Below, one piece after another: positions 49,601 through 56,118 of a stretch of 63,835 nt of DNA. Source of the stretch: Pirellulales bacterium (lineage in GTDB: Bacteria; Planctomycetota; Planctomycetia; Pirellulales; Thermoguttaceae). A program made the position numbers and the translations under genes. The notes below the pieces were generated by a model. It was not told the DNA's origin. It made no database searches and saw only the letters and a list, made by a program, of their open reading frames with translations. How positions within the stretch are numbered: the first letter of the stretch is position 1; each line of letters opens with the position of its first letter. The DNA lies in the NCBI GenBank assembly GCA_020846145.1, contig JADLEL010000105.1, positions 1 to 63,835 of the forward strand, in the 5' to 3' direction.

Positions 49601-50636
49601 GGACAGACCCCTTTTGTGCGAAGCACCCGGAGGGCGGGCACCAACCGAAGGTTGGTCGCGGCAAAAGGGGACAGTCCCCTTTTTCGGTCCCCAGATCGTT
49701 TTCGAGGGAAACGTGCCGGCGAATCCGGGCGAGAATCCCGGTTTGAAACAGTTGATCGCCGCCGGACAGTGGCCCGAAAGCTGTCCCGCGCCCCAAGCAT
49801 GGCTGGGCGCGGCGGTGGCCATCAAGGACCCCACCTCCGCCGCGATTTTACGCCAGAACGGCAGCAATCTGCTCGTGGTCGGGCATCGCGAGGAAGCCGC
49901 GCTGGGCGTGTTGGCCAACAGCCTCATCAGCCTGGCCGCGCAGTTTCCGCCCGGAGATAAAGGGGTCGGGAGTCTTTTACCGGTGCCGATCGCGTCGGAT
50001 ATCGGCGTCCCCATAAAGACTCCCGACCCCTTTATCTCGGTCAAGTTCTACATCCTCGACGGCATCCGCGCCGACGCGCCGGAAGCCGGCCTGTGGAACC
50101 GCCTCGCGCAATCGCTGCCGCACGCCGTGAAGATCGCCAATCCGCGCGTCGCGCCCGAATTGATTGCCGAAATTTCCGCCGAATTGGAATCGCGGCGGGA
50201 GCAATCGCACGAGCACGGCCCGCCGATCTACCTGTTCATTTACAATCTCGCCCGCTTCCGCGATTTGCGCAAGGAGGACGATTTCAGCTTCTCTTCGCTC
50301 GACGACGGCAAGCCGCCCAGCCCCGCCAAGCAGTTCGGCAACCTCCTCCGCGAAGGGCCGGCGCTGGGCGTCCACACGTTCGTCTGGTGCGATACCTACA
50401 ACAACGTCAGCCGCTTTCTCGATCGGCAGGGCCTGCGCGATTTCGAGCTGCGGGTGCTGTTCCAGATGAACGCCACCGATTCGAGCAACCTGATGGATAC
50501 CCCCGACGCCAGCCGGCTTGGCGTCCACGTCGCCATCAGTTATGATGAAGGACAAGGCCGCATGGAGAAATTCCGCCCCTTCGGCCTCCCCACGAACGAA
50601 TGGCTCGCCGAACTGAAAAAACGCTGGCCGACGTAA
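46614..50636 (+). CDS. FtsK/EccC-like ATPase of a type VII-like system
   Basis: A 1340-residue protein. Residues 1-190 are charged coiled coil, two membrane helices lie at about 210-258 and a second coiled coil at about 290-440. Three ATPase-like modules follow. Module 1 (about 490-690) is degenerate (WKAGGAGLAKAVDSM). Module 2 (about 720-985) is intact, with Walker A GKTGSGKST (760-768), VDFKKGVEF and Walker B LLIIDEFQEL (864-873). Module 3 (about 1060-1340) is degenerate, with GHREEAALG (1090-1098) in place of Walker A. This membrane-helix-plus-three-module plan is that of EccC/EssC, the type VII secretion motor, rather than FtsK, which has one motor and a gamma domain. Two REP elements are inserted in frame. 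Confidence 0.85.
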   Translation: MAAFSPDGPKQLLAELCRLVRERASSEAEIRGSLTSGKEAADKNHRDAQDTAAARHRAKKKAAEDEYAAAKNALLADSEAESGRVRKEYDAVRAQAVARYESERTASERKLAELRWEVTAMSEAARCGSNLQLEEVLAGLDARWQELLKLHEQAVEVLRRRGQWDNFPDPQIETPVLEDQPSQRFTRALETARAQYRALSKQILGRFFKKLWPLAFLLLWALAAVPSGIFLGWNNWHWLAVSGGGALLVGLIGGFTLHNISNHRAAEAYIALRRTLLEAGLNRPSILETAKVQCRRFYGAISERQSAELKKIDEKYALVKTEIVHRKERELHQADKTFPPRLAELAEARERSLAEIDEKYARLLPEIDQRFAAESERLRAEHERAVRENEERGRRLWDEMSQRWFDGVERFGAAVEQIDRFRREHFPDWNSTDWSRWTLPNEIPPAFPLGSGKLELRQIKDGLPTDETLLPPQTEFTLPALLPFPKQSLLLWKAGGAGLAKAVDSMQAAMLRMLTAMPPGKVRFTIIDPVGLGENFSAFMHLADYDEQLVANRIWTDTSHIEQRLADLTKHMENVIQVYLRQEFHSIQEYNAFAGEMAEPYRVLVVANFPANMSETAAQRLKSIVASGARCGVFVLMSVDTNLPLSHHFHLPDLEPEAMVLRWDGSQFVWEHKQYGPLPLALDSPPPGEEFREIVRAVGSEAKNAGRVEVPFSCIIPPENEWWTADSRAGIDVPLGRAGAMKLQDLALGSGTSQHVLISGKTGSGKSTLLHVLITNLALRYSPDEVELYLVDFKKGVEFKAYAQFALPHARVIAIESEREFGLSVLQRLDAELRTRGDMFRKQGVQDIKGYRNELPNARLPRILLIIDEFQELFTEDDRIAQESTLLLDRLVRQGRAFGIHVLLGSQTLGGAYSLARSTLGQMAVRIALQCSESDAHLILSEDNTAARLLTRPGEAIYNDANGLYEGNHPFQVVWLNDNDRDDYLGKLEKLSTEKGDRPLLCEAPGGRAPTEGWSRQKGTVPFFGPQIVFEGNVPANPGENPGLKQLIAAGQWPESCPAPQAWLGAAVAIKDPTSAAILRQNGSNLLVVGHREEAALGVLANSLISLAAQFPPGDKGVGSLLPVPIASDIGVPIKTPDPFISVKFYILDGIRADAPEAGLWNRLAQSLPHAVKIANPRVAPELIAEISAELESRREQSHEHGPPIYLFIYNLARFRDLRKEDDFSFSSLDDGKPPSPAKQFGNLLREGPALGVHTFVWCDTYNNVSRFLDRQGLRDFELRVLFQMNATDSSNLMDTPDASRLGVHVAISYDEGQGRMEKFRPFGLPTNEWLAELKKRWPT
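49591..49687. repeat. In-frame palindromic insertion 1 in the ATPase gene
   Basis: CCGAAAAAGGGGACAGACCC and its inverse ending CCCCTTTTTCGG enclose a second palindrome (CACCAACCGAAGGTTGGT) shared with 5841-5905. It encodes about residues 993-1025, between modules 2 and 3. Confidence 0.85.
49956..50036. repeat. In-frame palindromic insertion 2 (family E) in the ATPase gene
   Basis: GATAAAGGGGTCGGGAGTCT and its inverse AAAGACTCCCGACCCCTTTA, head to head around about 35 bases, encode roughly residues 1115-1141 (DKGVGSLLP...KTPDPFI) inside module 3. Confidence 0.85.
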
Positions 50637-50659
50637 CATTTCGGTCAGATGCGCCGATT

Positions 50660-50742
50660 GCGAGCCGAGGGATTTATCCCCTCGGCTGGAACCGCCGGGC
50701 AAGATCGCACTTTCCCATGAGGGGGTGAACCGCGCGGCTCGC
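50660..50742. repeat. GCGAGCCGAGGG palindromic pair (family D)
   Basis: Fills the space between the ATPase gene and the convergent DUF1559 gene; it may end transcription from both sides. Confidence 0.8.
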
Positions 50743-50776
50743 TTTCGTTCCTTCCCTCCATCGCGGTCTTTTCTGA

Positions 50777-51793
50777 TCAATTGCCGCGCGTCGGGCCGCT
50801 GGTCAGCAGCTTGCCGTCGTTGCGGCTGCCGAGCTGCTTGAAGACTTCCAGGTCGATGTCGTCTCCGATCGTTTGCACCGTGCCATCGCCGAAGAGGAAA
50901 TTAGTGACGGTCGGATGGCTCGAGCCGAAACCGCCGACCTTCAGATCGTCGGCATTGGTCGGGATGGCGGCCGGTTTCGCCGGTGGATTTTCGGCGGCGA
51001 CCGCGGCTTCGGGTTGCTTTATATCGGAATTCCCATCGAATGGATTCGCTGCCGCATCCCCGGAGTTTTCAACCGTCTCGGCCCAGGCGGGCTTGGCCAG
51101 GTTGGCGTTGCCGCGGAAGTCGTCCCACGGCGTTTGGTTGATGGCCGTGCCGGTGTTGCGGAGCGTCGCCCGGGTGCCGGAGAGCCAGCCTAAGTCCCAT
51201 TGGCCGCCGAGCTTCTCGCCGATGTAGATCGTATGCGCGATCCCGTCGGTTACGTCCTTCTCGCGAATGCGGCTATTGAGAAAGAGTACGCCGTTGTTGT
51301 TTTCGTCGATCGGGGCTTCGGCGTCGTGGTGGCAACCGGCGTAGTTGCTCAGTCCGGCGATTTGCGACTGCACCGACCCGCCGACGAATGTCGTTCCGGG
51401 ATAGCTCGGACAAAGAAACAGGCTGATGTTCAACGACCGGACGGGCGCGTTTTTCTTGTCGTAGGCGCCGAGCGATTGGTCGAGCTGCCGGTAGGCCGTT
51501 TGCTCCTCGATGTAGGGCAGAAGATGCGCCATCCAGCCGAGATGGTTGCCTTGCGGGACGTTGTAAATCGGCCCTTGGGTATCGACCGTGCCCGGCGGCA
51601 GCGCAAGGTGGGCCGATTGGTAGCTGGCCAACGCGGTGCCGATTTGCGCCAGGTTGTTGCTGCAATTCGCCCGCCGCGCCGATTCGCGCGCCGCCTGAAT
51701 GGCCGGCAGCAGCAAGGCGATCAGGATGCCGATGATGGCGATCACGACCAACAGTTCCACGAGCGTAAAGGCCGAGCGTTTAGAACGGTGCAT
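50777..51793 (-). CDS. DUF1559 prepilin-like protein
   Basis: The 338-residue protein starts with a type IV prepilin leader and helix: KRSAFTLVELLVVIAIIGIL, cut before the Phe by a prepilin peptidase. GGAG precedes the ATG. The rest is the planctomycete DUF1559 domain, with NNLAQIGTALASYQSAH early on and the closing HPTVTNFLFGDGTVQTI (the H-x9-DG motif of the family). Planctomycetota encode dozens of such proteins; their role as pilins, pseudopilins or other surface proteins is unsettled. Here it is the last gene of a GspE/F/pseudopilin operon, so it may be the major pseudopilin. Confidence 0.92.
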   Translation of the reverse strand: MHRSKRSAFTLVELLVVIAIIGILIALLLPAIQAARESARRANCSNNLAQIGTALASYQSAHLALPPGTVDTQGPIYNVPQGNHLGWMAHLLPYIEEQTAYRQLDQSLGAYDKKNAPVRSLNISLFLCPSYPGTTFVGGSVQSQIAGLSNYAGCHHDAEAPIDENNNGVLFLNSRIREKDVTDGIAHTIYIGEKLGGQWDLGWLSGTRATLRNTGTAINQTPWDDFRGNANLAKPAWAETVENSGDAAANPFDGNSDIKQPEAAVAAENPPAKPAAIPTNADDLKVGGFGSSHPTVTNFLFGDGTVQTIGDDIDLEVFKQLGSRNDGKLLTSGPTRGN

Positions 51794-51824
51794 GGTAAAG
51801 CTCCTTGGGAGGATGGGATCTTTT

Positions 51825-51952
51825 TAGTGGTTAGTGGTTAGTGGTTAGTGGACAGTGGGCAGTGGGCGGTGGACATTGGGCAGTGGGCAGTAGGCGCATG
51901 GCAAATGCTTGGAGGTTGGATTTTTCACTCTCCACTCTCCACTCTCCACTCT
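51825..51952. repeat. Low-complexity AGTGGTTAGTGG and CACTCTC tracts
   Basis: Tandem TTAGTGG and GCAGTGG words, then CACTCTC heptamers; lies between the last two genes of the pilus-like operon. Confidence 0.75.
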
Positions 51953-52384
51953 TCACTCTCCACTCTCCCAAACGATTTCTTTCTCCTGGCGGGCGTAATG
52001 CAGGGGATCTTCGGGAAAATCGGCTTCAACTCTTATCGTGCGGCGTTTTTCTTCGCCGGCGACGAGCTTCACTTCGATCCGCACCGCGCCCCCCTCCTGC
52101 CCGCCGAGTTCGGCGGCGGATACGGTCCAGGTTTCGCCGGCGTAGGCGGCGTCGGCGGCGAGTTTCGCGGCGGCGCGTTCCACGCCCGACTCGGCAAGCC
52201 AGCGGGCCTGCACGCTCCAGGCGGCGGTTTGCGCGGCCTTGTGCGACGTGAGCGCGATCCGCGCCGTGCCGACGATCAACGCCGCCGCCACGGCCAAGCA
52301 CACCAGGAACACGATCAGCACGAAGCCGCGCGGGCGTCGGGCGGATTGCGTTCGACGATAGTTGGGAGGAAATGGGAATTGCAT
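51953..52384 (-). CDS. Minor pseudopilin, GspK/PilX-like
   Basis: The 143-residue protein has a short basic start, then the membrane helix GFVLIVFLVCLAVAAALIVG, where the Gly-Phe would be the prepilin peptidase site. After it comes AARWLAESGVE-like sequence (WLAESGVERAAAKLA), the AESG motif typical of GspK/PilX minor pseudopilins. It is shorter than GspK (about 300 aa) and lacks its large domain. Part of the pseudopilus-like operon. Confidence 0.7.
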   Translation of the reverse strand: MQFPFPPNYRRTQSARRPRGFVLIVFLVCLAVAAALIVGTARIALTSHKAAQTAAWSVQARWLAESGVERAAAKLAADAAYAGETWTVSAAELGGQEGGAVRIEVKLVAGEEKRRTIRVEADFPEDPLHYARQEKEIVWESGE

Positions 52385-52413
52385 GGTTTTGACTCTTTTA
52401 GTTTTTTTTGAAA

Positions 52414-52492
52414 GCGAGCCGCCGGATTTATCCCGGCGCTTCGATTGGAAATCGCTAGCAAACGATGCGCCGGGATAAACCCGGCGGCTCGC
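52414..52492. repeat. GCGAGCCGCCGGATTTATCC palindromic pair (family D)
   Basis: Inverted copy GGGATAAACCCGGCGGCTCGC; lies in the gap between two pseudopilin genes, four bases short of the next stop codon. Confidence 0.8.
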
Positions 52493-52495
52493 TAT

Positions 52496-53011
52496 TTATT
52501 TCTCCTTTTCCAACTGTCCGAACCGCAAATCTTTCGCCAATACGGCTTCGATCCGCGTGGCGGGGTAGCGGATTTTCGAGCCGACGGTCGATTTCGGTTC
52601 CACGCGTACAATCACCAGGGTAATCGCGCCTTCCGAATGTTTCTCCAACGTCGATTTCACCTCTTCGGGCAGCGAGTACGATTCGCGGCGGAGCGTCTTT
52701 TCGCCTTCGACTTCCTCGCGCGCGATCTCCCGCGGCAGGCAGCGGTAGCGGATCAGCGTTTTGCGCGGCGCGGGGAGCGCGAACTCCACGGCGTCCCCCG
52801 CCGCGTTCACATCGGCCGAAGCGGCCGCATGCGCGTCGGCGCGGAATTGGTCGTCGAGCCGGCTCAAGTTTTTGCTCAGTTCGAGGTGCCGCCGGCTGCT
52901 GCCTTCGCTCTTCACGAGCGCGATCAGCATCACCACGCCCACGCCCAACAGCGCGCTGCTCACGGCGATCACGGCGGTCATTTCGATCAGCGTAAAGGCG
53001 CGGCGTTTCAT
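52496..53011 (-). CDS. Pseudopilin, GspJ/PilW-like
   Basis: A 171-residue protein starting at ATG 53011 with GGAGG eight bases upstream. The prepilin leader is very short: MKRRAFTLIEMTAVIAVSSA, cut before Phe6, with Glu at position 5 of the mature helix as required for assembly. The rest is mixed alpha/beta with no named domain. Its ribosome site and start lie within a 22-bp duplication (53008-53029, also 53145-53166). Confidence 0.82.
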   Translation of the reverse strand: MKRRAFTLIEMTAVIAVSSALLGVGVVMLIALVKSEGSSRRHLELSKNLSRLDDQFRADAHAAASADVNAAGDAVEFALPAPRKTLIRYRCLPREIAREEVEGEKTLRRESYSLPEEVKSTLEKHSEGAITLVIVRVEPKSTVGSKIRYPATRIEAVLAKDLRFGQLEKEK

Positions 53012-53166
53012 CGTTGATACCTCCACGCGCGTTCTTGGGGACTGTCGCATTTTTTGCGGCGCAAATGACGTTTTTTTGCCATAAAATCCCATCGCCGCAA
53101 AAAATGGGACTGTCCCCTTCGCTCCGTTCGGGTGCAAGCCGTTATCATCGTTGATACCTCCACGCG
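53008..53166. mobile_element. Palindromic element between 22-bp direct repeats
   Basis: TCATCGTTGATACCTCCACG(CG) stands at 53008-53029 and again at 53145-53166. Between them is a 115-bp segment built on a large inverted repeat: GGGGACTGTCGCATTTTTTG and CAAAAAATGGGACTGTCCCC. The direct repeats contain an overlapping stop/start (TGA/ATG) and a Shine-Dalgarno. This looks like an insertion that duplicated its target, separating two formerly overlapping genes without damaging either. Confidence 0.75.
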
Positions 53167-53546
53167 GTCAAGCGGACGGGCTGGACCCATTGATTATTCT
53201 TGTCTTGCCAGCGGAGGGAAACCGCGATCCGCTTCGCGGCCGGTTCGCCCGCGGCGGCGGCGACTTCGACTTTGATTTCCCCATCCTCGAGTTCCTTGGG
53301 AAGCGTTTTCCGCGCCGTTTCGGCAAACGCCGCATCGGCCGCCTTGTCGATCTCGTCCCAGGGCATGGCGGTCAGTTTTTCCAGCAAATTCGCCGCCTCC
53401 CGCAGTGCGATCTGCCGCTGGTCGATGGCCAAACGCTGCGCGGCCGCGGCGGCGAACGATTTCAGGCATACGCCCGCTAGCGCGACCAACAGCACGCAGG
53501 CCACGGCCGTTTCCATGAGCATCGAGCCGCGATGTGGTATTTTCAT
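53145..53546 (-). CDS. Pseudopilin, GspI/PilV-like
   Basis: A 133-residue protein. The N-terminus MKIPHRGSMLMETAVACVLLVALAG gives a prepilin-type helix in which the Glu after GSMLM fits position 5. The following helix carries REAANLLEKLTAMPW, usual in GspI/PilV proteins. The start (53546) overlaps the stop of the GspF-like gene as ATGA, so translation is coupled. Its own stop is part of the 22-bp repeat discussed at 53008-53166. Confidence 0.78.
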   Translation of the reverse strand: MKIPHRGSMLMETAVACVLLVALAGVCLKSFAAAAAQRLAIDQRQIALREAANLLEKLTAMPWDEIDKAADAAFAETARKTLPKELEDGEIKVEVAAAAGEPAAKRIAVSLRWQDKNNQWVQPVRLTAWRYQR

Positions 53547-54793
53547 GACATCCTCTGGATCAAGGTTATCAAAGGCATGAACAACGCGACGACGACGAAC
53601 AGCACCATCGCGCCGAAACACAGCACCACCGGCGGAAAAAGCGTTTGCACCAGCACGTCCAGGCGGTAGGCCAGCCGGCGGCGGTTGCCGTCGGCCATTT
53701 CGCGCATCGCCCAGGGCAGATTTCCCGCCCGCTCGGCGGCCTGCAATACGGCCGCGTCCGCGGGCGAAATCAATCCGCGGGCGCGGAGGCTCTCATGCCA
53801 GGGTGCGCCGGCTTGAACGTCCGCCAGAACCCGGTTCAGTTTGACGCGGATCGCGCCGGTGGGATAGCATCGGACGAGCGTATGCAGACCCGCATCGATC
53901 GTGCGCCTATTCTCCACGTCCATCGCCAGGCAATCCATGATCTCCGCCGCGTGTTTCCGCCGCATCAACCAACCCGTGCCGGGCAGATCGTACCACGAAA
54001 TATCGAGGTATTTGAGAAGACAGTGAAACAGCAAGAATAAAAACAAGATATAAAAGGGGAAAAATAGAAACCAATAATTCACCAGCCAGCGGGAGATGCC
54101 GATCAAAGCCAGGGTTACCGGCGGCAATGCCGCGGAAAAATCCTTGAAGATTTTTTCGAAAGAGGGGATGATTTTGACCATGAGAAATGTCAAAATCGAC
54201 GCGCCGAACACGATCATGGCGACGATGTAAAATATGTTTCCGGAAAGGGAACCCCAGAGCGGCTGTTGCAAGGTGCGGGCCGCGGCGGCCTCTCGCAAAC
54301 CTTTCGCCAAGTTTCCCGATTCGTACGAGGAGCGAATAATCGGATTATTACGGCTCGGCACCAGTATCGGAACCAGATTGAGCGCATCGGGCAGGGGAAC
54401 TCCTTCGCTCAGTAAATTCGCGAATTCATGGGCCCGTTCCCCGTATTGCCCCCCGACTTCGGCGGCATAGGCGTTGACCGCGGGTGCGAGGGGAATTTGG
54501 CGTTGAGCGGCGATCGCCAGCATCCATAAAAAGCCCCGTTGCTTGCCGCGCAGGTTCTGAATGTAAATGAAGACGAAAACGAACACCAGCAGGAATAGTG
54601 CAAAGCCGAGAATCAGCATCAACGCGAAAAGCAGCACCCAGCCGAACACGAGAAAAACGAATTCCAAGGAACCGCGGTCGGCCGGCAATCGATTTTGGAA
54701 GACGACCGTCCGGTTGATGAGCAGGATGGAGCCTGCCATCAGCAGGATGCAAAGCACGATCGCTCCGATCATCGGTCCCAGTTGTTGAAGCAT
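53543..54793 (-). CDS. GspF-like membrane protein (second half type)
   Basis: The 416-residue protein has several membrane helices (MIGAIVLCILLMAGSILLIN, LEFVFLVFGWVLLFALMLIL, and two near the end). It contains a GspF domain with RSSYESGNLAKGLREAA and ERAGNLPWAMREMADGNRRR, then VVLCFGAMVLFVVVALFMPL. It lines up with the C-terminal half of the 786-residue fusion at 34426-36786. Together with the next gene it forms a platform like that fusion but as two chains. Its stop overlaps the next pseudopilin start. Confidence 0.85.
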   Translation of the reverse strand: MLQQLGPMIGAIVLCILLMAGSILLINRTVVFQNRLPADRGSLEFVFLVFGWVLLFALMLILGFALFLLVFVFVFIYIQNLRGKQRGFLWMLAIAAQRQIPLAPAVNAYAAEVGGQYGERAHEFANLLSEGVPLPDALNLVPILVPSRNNPIIRSSYESGNLAKGLREAAAARTLQQPLWGSLSGNIFYIVAMIVFGASILTFLMVKIIPSFEKIFKDFSAALPPVTLALIGISRWLVNYWFLFFPFYILFLFLLFHCLLKYLDISWYDLPGTGWLMRRKHAAEIMDCLAMDVENRRTIDAGLHTLVRCYPTGAIRVKLNRVLADVQAGAPWHESLRARGLISPADAAVLQAAERAGNLPWAMREMADGNRRRLAYRLDVLVQTLFPPVVLCFGAMVLFVVVALFMPLITLIQRMS

Positions 54794-54804
54794 CCCTAAT
54801 CTCC

Positions 54805-55872
54805 CTATTTATGGCCGCCGGTCAAGGAGGTTATCAGCGAAATGAGCGGCATGAAAATGGCGATGATTACGAATCCGGCAAAAAAGAAAACCAGGAGGAA
54901 CATGATCGGCACCAGAAGGGCCATGAACGACGCCGTCTGGCTGTTCGCGCGGCCTTCGTAAAGCTGGTTGGCGCAGGAAAAAGCTTCGGGCACGGCGGCC
55001 TCTTTTTCGCCCCATCGAACGAAAGGTATGAGGCTGGGGGGAAACCGGCGCTGATTCTGCATGGAATCGGACAACCGGCAGCCGGTTTCCACCTCGGCGG
55101 CGGTTTTGCGGCAGGCGCGGCGTAAATACGGATCGTAAAGCCCCGCGGCGATCAACCGAAACGCCTCGGGCAGGGGCGTTCGCTGCTCCAGCAGCATGGC
55201 CGTCAACTTCGAGAACATCGCCCAACGCGTATATTTCAACAGCGTCCCCAAGAGCGGAATTCGATAAGCCACCGGCGTGAGCCAACCGAAGCCCGGCGCA
55301 TCGGATGCCAAAAGCGGAAGGAGAAACATGATCGCCACCAAGCCGACCATGATCCAAGGTAAAAACTTCGATACGGCGAAGAGCGCCAAAGTGATGATGG
55401 GCAGGGAGGTGCCGAAGTCCTTGAAGATTTTCTCGAAACTGCCGATGAGATAGCGGTCGAACGCGAAAACCATCAGCGTCATGATGATCGCCAGACAGAT
55501 CGGATAGGCCAAACTCAACCGCAGCCGTTGCCGCAATTTACGCTGGCTGTCCGCCGTTTGGATGTATTCTTCCATCACTTCGGGCAAACGGCCCGAGCGC
55601 AGGCCGGCCAACAGCAAGCCGTACAGATGCGGCGGCAGGCTCTGCGAGGCCGAGGCCATCACCGCTTCGATCGATTCGCCGCGTTCCAGGCGAAAGGCCA
55701 TTTCATAAAGCGCGCTCCGCAACCGCCAACTCGGCAACTCTTTTGCCATCGCCCGCAGGCCCGCTGGCAAGGGCAAGCCTGCCTTGGTCAACTCGGCCAC
55801 GGCCGCGCCCAATTCGGTGGAGTCGGCCGCGCCGAGTTTGGAATGCAACGGGGAGTTGGATTCGGCGTTCAT
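54805..55872 (-). CDS. GspF-like membrane protein (first half type)
   Basis: From the ATG at 55872 the protein has 355 residues; upstream in-frame sequence comes from an AT-rich repeat. It begins with the cytoplasmic GspF helices (AELTKAGLPLPAGLRAMAKE and AGLRSGRLPEVMEEYIQTAD), then helix pairs (LSLAYPICLAIIMTLMVFAF, FLPWIMVGLVAIMFLLPLLA), a second cytoplasmic domain (LLEQRTPLPEAFRLIA) and a final helix. It lines up with the N-terminal half of the 786-residue fusion. It ends 11 bases before the next GspF-like gene. Confidence 0.87.
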   Translation of the reverse strand: MNAESNSPLHSKLGAADSTELGAAVAELTKAGLPLPAGLRAMAKELPSWRLRSALYEMAFRLERGESIEAVMASASQSLPPHLYGLLLAGLRSGRLPEVMEEYIQTADSQRKLRQRLRLSLAYPICLAIIMTLMVFAFDRYLIGSFEKIFKDFGTSLPIITLALFAVSKFLPWIMVGLVAIMFLLPLLASDAPGFGWLTPVAYRIPLLGTLLKYTRWAMFSKLTAMLLEQRTPLPEAFRLIAAGLYDPYLRRACRKTAAEVETGCRLSDSMQNQRRFPPSLIPFVRWGEKEAAVPEAFSCANQLYEGRANSQTASFMALLVPIMFLLVFFFAGFVIIAIFMPLISLITSLTGGHK

Positions 55873-55930
55873 GGTATGAATTGCAAATTGGTAATTGAAA
55901 AATGCAAATTGCAAATTGAACGATTATTCA

Positions 55931-56074
55931 CTCGTTCCCACGCTCTGCGTGGGAACGCAATTCCCCGACGCTCCGGCGTCGAGAAAGTACTCACCACATG
56001 CAAATTTTTTCCACTCGCACAGTGGACGCAAGAGCGTCCCACAATTGCGTTCCCACGCAGAGCGTGGGAACGAG
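55931..56074. repeat. CGTTCCCACGCTCTGCGTGGGAACG repeats (family H)
   Basis: One unit at 55931-55983 (with a second hairpin, CGACGCTCCGGCGTCG) and an inverted unit at 56044-56074. Further copies are at 57199-57300. Confidence 0.85.
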
Positions 56075-56118
56075 GTATTTTCTCTATCCCCTATCCCCCA
56101 TCCCCCATCCCCTATCTC

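Noticed and set aside
46614-50636. Calling the large ATPase a chromosome-partition FtsK
   Set aside because: It lacks the four-helix FtsK membrane part and the gamma domain, and it sits with WXG100-like genes; EccC/EssC fits better.
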